DNA of 64,000 nt. Origin: Mikania micrantha. Taxonomy: Eukaryota; Streptophyta; Magnoliopsida; Asterales; Asteraceae. The notes under the pieces were generated by a model. The model was not told where the DNA came from. It saw only the letters and a program-made list of their open reading frames with translations, and ran no database searches. The DNA lies in contig CM018680.1 of assembly GCA_009363875.1 (NCBI GenBank), forward strand, positions 66,248,639 through 66,312,638, read 5' to 3'. Position 1 is the stretch's first letter. Each line of letters begins with the position of its first letter. Shown one piece after another: positions 58,173 through 64,000 of this stretch. A program made the translations under genes and the position numbers.

Positions 58173-61100
58173 GTCACACCCCACCTCTCGTCACACGATG
58201 ATATCACTTGTTGTTGTAATGTGTTGCGAAAGCTTGGTGGTGAAGTCACCGAGAGGGGATTGGACTTTCACTGTGGTTGTATCAAAACACATACATGGCA
58301 TACTAAACATAAGTTATATTAGATGATTAGTTAAGATTACACTATCTTTGTTACAGTTGTTCAAAGTAACTCAGAGGTTTCCTAAATGTGTGAACTTGTT
58401 GTGCATCCTCACCTTTGATTCCTTTGTTTAGTCAATGTTCACCTGAACTTGGTTTTTGTAATATAAAAGGTCAGTACGAATGCTGGTGAGTTCATAGTTG
58501 TAATAGACTTGATGCAAGTTCATAGTTGTAATAGAGTTGATGTAATGTGATATGATAAGTATGCATGCATATACAACTTTATGAATATGATTCACCATGA
58601 AAACCCATAATCAAAGTCTATGTGACTGTAATGTAATTGGCGGTAATACCCGAAAGTAAGACCTTAGCCTCACTCTTAATGCCTATCGTTGCATTAAGCT
58701 GTTATCTAGTAATGTAATAAATGGTAACAGACATTCACATCAGGGTAGACGCTATCTTCCCGTGAATGGAGTTATCAACCCGATAGTACCATCATTGTTA
58801 TCATCCAGCTCATCCATGAGTTTATTGGTTACAGTTATTATGTGAGGACTTTTACGATAGCATGGTACAATTTTCATATAATCATCAAACAAGAGTTGAG
58901 ATGCACAAGTAACATGCAAGCATATCATTGTAATTGAAATATGTAACCATAGTGTAATTGTGATGTAAACCCCGAGTTTTAGAGATCCAAAGATTTGAAA
59001 AGGGGTATTGAAATCATATAAGTATACTACTGTAATTGAAATACGTAACCATATTGTTATTGTAATTGAATCCCCGAGTTTTGGAAAACAAAACATTGAA
59101 AAGGGGGTCTATGAAACTCACTGGTGTTATTGAAGTATAACACAAAGCCTGATGTGAATTCTTTAGTTCATTAAGGTTCTATAAGTACTTTGTGTCTAAA
59201 TTGGATTACCAGAACATTCCTTGATATTCAATATCATGAATATCAAGGATAATGTAAACCGATTCATCAAACTGATTCTGAATTACGTATTTATTCAGAA
59301 TCAAAGTAATATGATTATCAGTTAATTTGTAATGTCAAAACCGTTGATTTTGATTAGTAATTGAATTCTTATAATCGTTTGATTACAAATTGATGAAAAC
59401 TGTATTCTGTTGTTAAAATCAGAGTCTCAATTTGCTTTCTGATGAAAATCACGTTGCCATATTGCAAAACTGATTGTGAAATCGAGTCCTAACCACGAAA
59501 TCGATAAAGAATATGTTTTTGTTTTGAAAACCAATGCAGAAACCGAATCCTGTATTAAAACCAAAGTCCGAACGCATAATTGATTAAAAATATGTCATTT
59601 TTATCGAAAATAGATCGTTAGATTGCAAACCGGAGCGCGAAATGAGGTTCAGAACGCAAAATGGACAAAGGCATGGGCCGCACCTAGGCTGTGTCCTCGG
59701 TAACAACTTGGAGACATATGTGGCCGGGCAATTGACGAGAAGGCAAATCGCGACCAAGGCATGGGCCGCACCTAGGCCGCGCCCAAATCCAATTTTCTTA
59801 TACTTTTAACGAGCCAAGATCTCTAAATCCTAGTATTTAACATATATCTAGAGTTTGGTAAAGAAAAATCTCGATTTGTATTAGGGCTGTTCAAAAACCT
59901 CGCGGCTCGAGGCTCGCTCGAAAAAAGCTCGAAAAAGGCTCGGCTCGAAAAGGGCTCGACCCGAAAAAAGCTAGTTAAAAACGAGCCGAGCCGGAGCCAG
60001 GGTTGGCTCGGCTCGAGCTCGGCTCATGGCTCGACTCGCCGGCTCGACTCGTGGCTCGGCTCGATTTTATATATATATATATATATATTATATTGCACAC
60101 ACATATATATATGCAATATCTTATACACATATGTATATAAATATACATATTATGTATAATATATATGTATGTATGTATGTATATATATACATGTATAATA
60201 CATATATATATATATATATATAGATAAATTATATTTTATATATAATTATATATAGGTATATGTATATATGCATATTGGATTTTATATATATTAGATTTTA
60301 TATATATGTAAAGTGGAGGAAAAAAACAAAAAAAAAAACGAGCCTGCTCGTGAGCTGGCTCGTGGCTCGAGGTTTTCACGAGCCGAGCTGGAGCCAGGCC
60401 AGGCTCGGCTCGATTACGGCCCTAATTTGTATCACTTTGAAAAATCCGATTTTTGGACAAAAATACCCTTTTAATGAGTTTTTCAATTCTGGTGATTTTC
60501 AAACTTCACCAAGCATTCCAACATGTTTGTTTAAGTCATATGAAGCTATTAGAACTAAGAATTGAGGTTTAAACTTACTTGGTTAAGGATTTGCTTGAAA
60601 AATCCTCAAAATTGCAACTTTTAGCAGTTGATTCTTTGTTCCACTTGATCTTGGGCTTGACTACCAATTTGAACTAATTAGAAATGATGTGTAAAGTATG
60701 TTTGAAGTTCCAGAAAGGTGTGGGAAGAGCCTGGTCGAATTTGGGTGGTTTGGGAGAGAAAGAAAGTTGTAGAAATATTGAACAAGGTCAACTTTTGGCC
60801 TTATATGGCCTAAGACTTGTTTTCCAAGTTTGACCAATTATTTTGAGCATCATTATTTTGAAAAATATCAGATTAGAAGGATAGACATGGAATAGATCTA
60901 ATGTTTGCTTTATTTTGTCATTTTCGCAATTGTTTGTTCGACTTTTTCGCGTGTAACTTTTGGAATTGCTAATAATGATCAACCACCTTCGTTATACTTC
61001 CAATTATATTTCATTAAGAATATAATGTGATTAGGAATTCAGGTTGTCATGAATTTGCCAATTACGCTTTCTGAATGGCCTTTTTGCATATTTTCGCAGT

Positions 61101-61437
61101 TTGACTTAATGAACCTAAGAATCCTTTGACTAAGCTATGTTATCAATTTGTTTCACCTTATTTGTTATATAATTGATATTAATTTAGTTTTGAAACTTTG
61201 AATTTGGTTTTTGGTCATTATTATAGAAATTTTGCGTAATTCGACGATTTTGCATAATGTCTTTTGTAGTTTGTTTCATCTTGTAATTTACTTACATTTT
61301 TTTGAACGGCATTGTAATTTACTTACATATATACACAAATTCACATGTATATACATATTCAATCATAATTTGATTAATTAAAATGTTTTGTTCATGAATT
61401 TAGGAAATTAACTCGCAACAAAGAACGAAATGTCACA
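58173..61437 (-). repeat. Long LTR (3.3 kb, about 2.7 kb without its nested MITE) inside the CACTA element
   Basis: Starts TGTCACACCCC and ends GAACGAAATGTCACA. A CT-rich leader-like tract on the - strand (about 60800-60720) suggests - orientation. The flanks ATTAA and AATGA do not match, so this solo LTR may have formed by exchange between different insertions. Confidence 0.55.
59882..60424. mobile_element. hAT-type MITE with GGCTCG words; 8-bp target duplication
   Basis: ATTTGTAT flanks it at 59874-59881 and 60425-60432. The ends are TAGGGCTGTTC and, in the right complement, TAGGGCCGTAATC. Arms of CTCGGCTCG/CGAGCC words flank a TA-only core. Confidence 0.85.
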
Positions 61438-61863
61438 AATGACTGATCATTAATTTCTAGATACAGTTGGTAACAGTACGGGCACATTTGTTGGTTAAAC
61501 AACGTCATCATTTTTTTGTATTATATAAGAAGAAAACTGAACTGTTAGAATTAAAAATAGGCAAAAGAATTAGATATAGAGTGCATTTGTTGGTTGAATG
61601 TTGATTTATTGGTATCTGCTCCATTTGAGTGTTATTTGCATGTAAAGTAGATGCACAAACATGCTCAAAGGTCATTAAATCTTTTATATATATTGCCCTC
61701 TAGTAATTGCTTCCAATATCTAGTGTTTGGAAAAGAACTTGCGCCAATATTATAAATGGTGCTAGTGCCCACTGCAAGCAATTGTTATGTATTTTTGTTG
61801 TATGTACATTGAATCACATTGCCATTTTTTTAGGCCATTTCTTGAAAGCAAAGTGATCTGGTA

Positions 61864-63367
61864 ATGGCATGGTACATTAATCGGAAGTGGATGTATGAAA
61901 AGATTGATAGTGATGGATTTCTTAATTCTAAATATTGTGACAATGCGAATTTATTTTTGGACTTCGCATTGTTCAAAATTTATTTTTGAACAATTTTATA
62001 TGTTTACTAAAAGTTAATTTTTAATAGGGTTATTTTTAATGGGAGAAAAAATGGAATGTACCCATTTGTAGGCATTCGGAGAAGCGTATTGCCGGTAAAT
62101 TTCCTGATTTCTTAAGAAGGGTACGAAATGAAATTAAAGAAACAACAAGAAAACAAGGTTTGCTAGTTGGGGATCGATGTATGCTTGTTCTTATTGATTT
62201 TTTAAAACTCCATGGATAAGAACTGAGATTTGGAAAAAAATGATTGACATTTGGAATACACTTGAATGGAAAGCAAAATCTCAAAGGAACACAAATATTA
62301 AAAGTAAATCAATTGGGGGCAAATATACACTTAGATCTCAAAGTTATATGACTGCAAAAAGAAAAGCGGTAAAAATGTTAATCATCCTTTATATATATAT
62401 ATACTTATACATACCATATCAACATTATCATTTTTTTTATAAATATTAAATTCTATCTTTATTAGGCAAAGATACTCGGACGAACTTCAACCTCATGAGA
62501 TGTGGAAGCAGTCACATTGCAGGAAAGGAAACAGGCCATTGGACAAAGATCTAAGTTCTAATAGTTCACGTGTTTCAGATATTGATTCCGAAAAGAACAT
62601 CGAAGAATAGAATCTTGTATGGGTTGACGAGAGAGTAAAGGAGACTTGAGTAAGTTGACTTTGTTAATAAATCCATACAACATGCTATAATAGGTTATTC
62701 AAGAAACATATTAAGAAAGCAATGAAATTTAAATAATGTAATTATGTGTTTATTTTAATAAGTTAAACATGATGGATATCTTGTGGAGAATTATGGGGAT
62801 GAACGTAGCAACCGTCCCAAATTTGATGAATTTATGTGGTCACGAGCTGCTGATGGCAAGAATAAAGGACAAGTGTATGGATTAAGTTGTTTTAATGACT
62901 CGAACGCACATGATAGAGAAAACCCTAAGGTATGTTAATTTTAACAATAAGTTAGAATTTAATTTCATATGAAACAATGATTGGGTGCTATTATTTAGTT
63001 AGTTTTGTAACTTAAGTAGTCAAATTAGATCTGAACCAATGTTATTACCAACATCACCATCACAAAATGAACTTGACCCATTAAGAATTTTATTTGTAAG
63101 TTAAATTGAACTTGATCCATAATGAATTTTATTTGTAAGTTAAACCGAACTTGATCCATTATAAATTTTTATTGGTTTTGTAAAAAGAAAAATTAAATGA
63201 GATTATCAAGGAAATTCTGAAAGAAAAAAAAGAAGAAAAATAAAAATAAAATGGAATTATTGCGGTGTTGGGGGCTGAAAAGGGAAAAACATGAGGCAGA
63301 GAAAGAAGATATGAGCAATCAGATGTCAAAAATTGAAGATATGTTGAAAAATTTGGTCAAGAAATAG
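61864..63367 (+). pseudogene. Eroded CACTA transposase exons (Transpos_assoc and Transposase_24-like parts)
   Basis: DNA-transposon proteins, not host genes. 61864-61970 reads WYINRKWMYEKIDSDGFL...LFLDFA, the start of the transposase-associated domain of CACTA TNP2-type proteins, and then decays. 62068-62366 has KFPDFLRRVRNE and then MIDIWNTLEWKAKSQRNTNI...KRKA with a GGTAAA donor. 62466-62610 reads DELQPHEMWKQSH...DKDL, ending in a stop. 62768-62930 reads YLVENYGDE...KGQVYGLS with a GTATGT donor. 63240-63367 encodes a short coiled coil (MSNQMSKIEDMLKNLVKK, stop). The W..KAKSQRN..., E.W...H and GQVYGL order matches the Ptta/En/Spm (Transposase_24) family. In-frame stops between the blocks show decay. 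Confidence 0.65.
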
Positions 63368-64000
63368 ACTATAAAACACTTTTAGTTTGATTGTTTAGAC
63401 TTTTATTATGTTTGAATTGTTTTTATTATGTTTGATATGTAATTTGCTTCTATAACTTAAGATTTTAAGTTTAGATTTTTGTTATGTTTGGTTATTTTGA
63501 ATTTTAAGTAAATCTATGTTCTATAATATGGGAATGAAACGATCACAGGTGGTTTTAGCAGGTTTTATCAATGAAAAAAAATGTATATAGGTGGCAATTA
63601 TGTATGGTTTTGGTGCAAAAATGGTAGTAACTATGTTGGTGTAAAAAATTGTGCCAAAATGGTTGTAAAAAACTATCACAAAATGGTGACAAAATGGTAG
63701 GTATAACGATAATACGCTAGCTATACTAATATGGTGGGAAAATGATAGCAACCAATAAGATAGCAAAATGGTAGCAACAAGTGTGATCACAATATTATTG
63801 CAATATTTTTGACGTTGCATCTCGTCGCAACATTTGGTAACAAAAAATAATGTTGTGGCAAAACGGTAGAGATAGGTCATTTGTCACCAAGGTTTTTCTG
63901 ACCAACTTTATGGTAGCAAATTAAAATAACAATTGCCACCATTTTGCTACCGAAATTCTAGTAGCAAATACCGTGTTCTATAATGGTCTTCGTGATGGTG

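Larger units (their letters stand above)
56904..64000 (+). mobile_element. Large CACTA (En/Spm-type) DNA transposon, left end and body; right end beyond the window
   Basis: Starts CACTACTACAAAACTAAG at 56904. Subterminal words built on AAAATGGTAGCAA or its complement are dense at the left (56930-57130) and again at 63540-64000, the right subterminal zone. Eroded transposase exons lie at 61864-63367. It is interrupted by a long LTR (58173-61437), which itself contains a hAT MITE. Confidence 0.75.

Noticed and set aside
60026..60223. Tyr/Ile-rich open frame
   Set aside because: Translation of a TA-repeat core inside a hAT MITE; the 38799-39199 frames are the same kind of artefact.

Overview
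This is an AT-rich stretch of a eudicot plant nuclear genome. An asterid is likely and Asteraceae is my best guess, but only from the general look of the repeats. It holds three recognisable protein-coding genes in a sea of nested transposable elements. All three genes match Arabidopsis families residue for residue in their motifs. Introns, tRNA-derived SINEs, Helitrons, hAT, Mutator-like and CACTA elements and long LTRs fit a mid-sized to large dicot genome. No prokaryotic, organellar or viral gene is seen.

Left gene island (1-10.9 kb). The last two exons of a class II histone deacetylase, HDA8, lie on the + strand (669-1249 and 3610-3918). Their intron carries a 2,048-bp gag-only Copia-type element (1525-3572) with LTRs, primer-binding site, polypurine tract and near-perfect target duplication. 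Tail to tail with it on the - strand is a complete 11-exon LONESOME HIGHWAY (LHW) bHLH gene (10284 down to 4375, 753 codons). It has one GC-AG intron and two AUG-initiated upstream ORFs in its leader (10341-10454 and 10521-10592).

Repeat-rich middle (10.9-49 kb). No gene is supported here. In order there are a SINE with a 16-bp target duplication, a Mutator-type MITE with a 9-bp duplication, and hAT-like MITEs with 8-bp duplications at 13165, 28070, 29654, 40707 and 42988. Two solo LTRs of one family lie in opposite orientation (14675-17281 and 42077-45888), each with an exact 5-bp duplication. Two Helitrons (26050-27440 and 27585-27907), several SINEs, a 234-bp tandem duplication and two kinds of foldback element complete the stretch.

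Right gene island (49-52.8 kb). An intronless PUB22/23/24-type U-box E3 ubiquitin ligase (50094-51338) has W-box cores upstream and a SINE inserted 30 bp past its stop codon. About 0.9 kb further on, three copies of one short hairpin precede an unidentified Cys/His-rich coding fragment (52570-52785).

Right repeat block (53-64 kb). This holds a SINE, a CACTA fragment with GCGGCGA subterminal words, LTR pieces, and a large CACTA element that starts at 56904 and runs past the window edge. The CACTA element keeps eroded transposase exons (61864-63367) and is interrupted by a long LTR (58173-61437), which is itself interrupted by a hAT MITE (59882-60424).

The three genes show no sign of working together. 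HDA8 (chromatin), LHW (vascular cell division with TMO5) and the PUB ligase (immunity/stress signalling) are ordinary neighbours separated by repeats.
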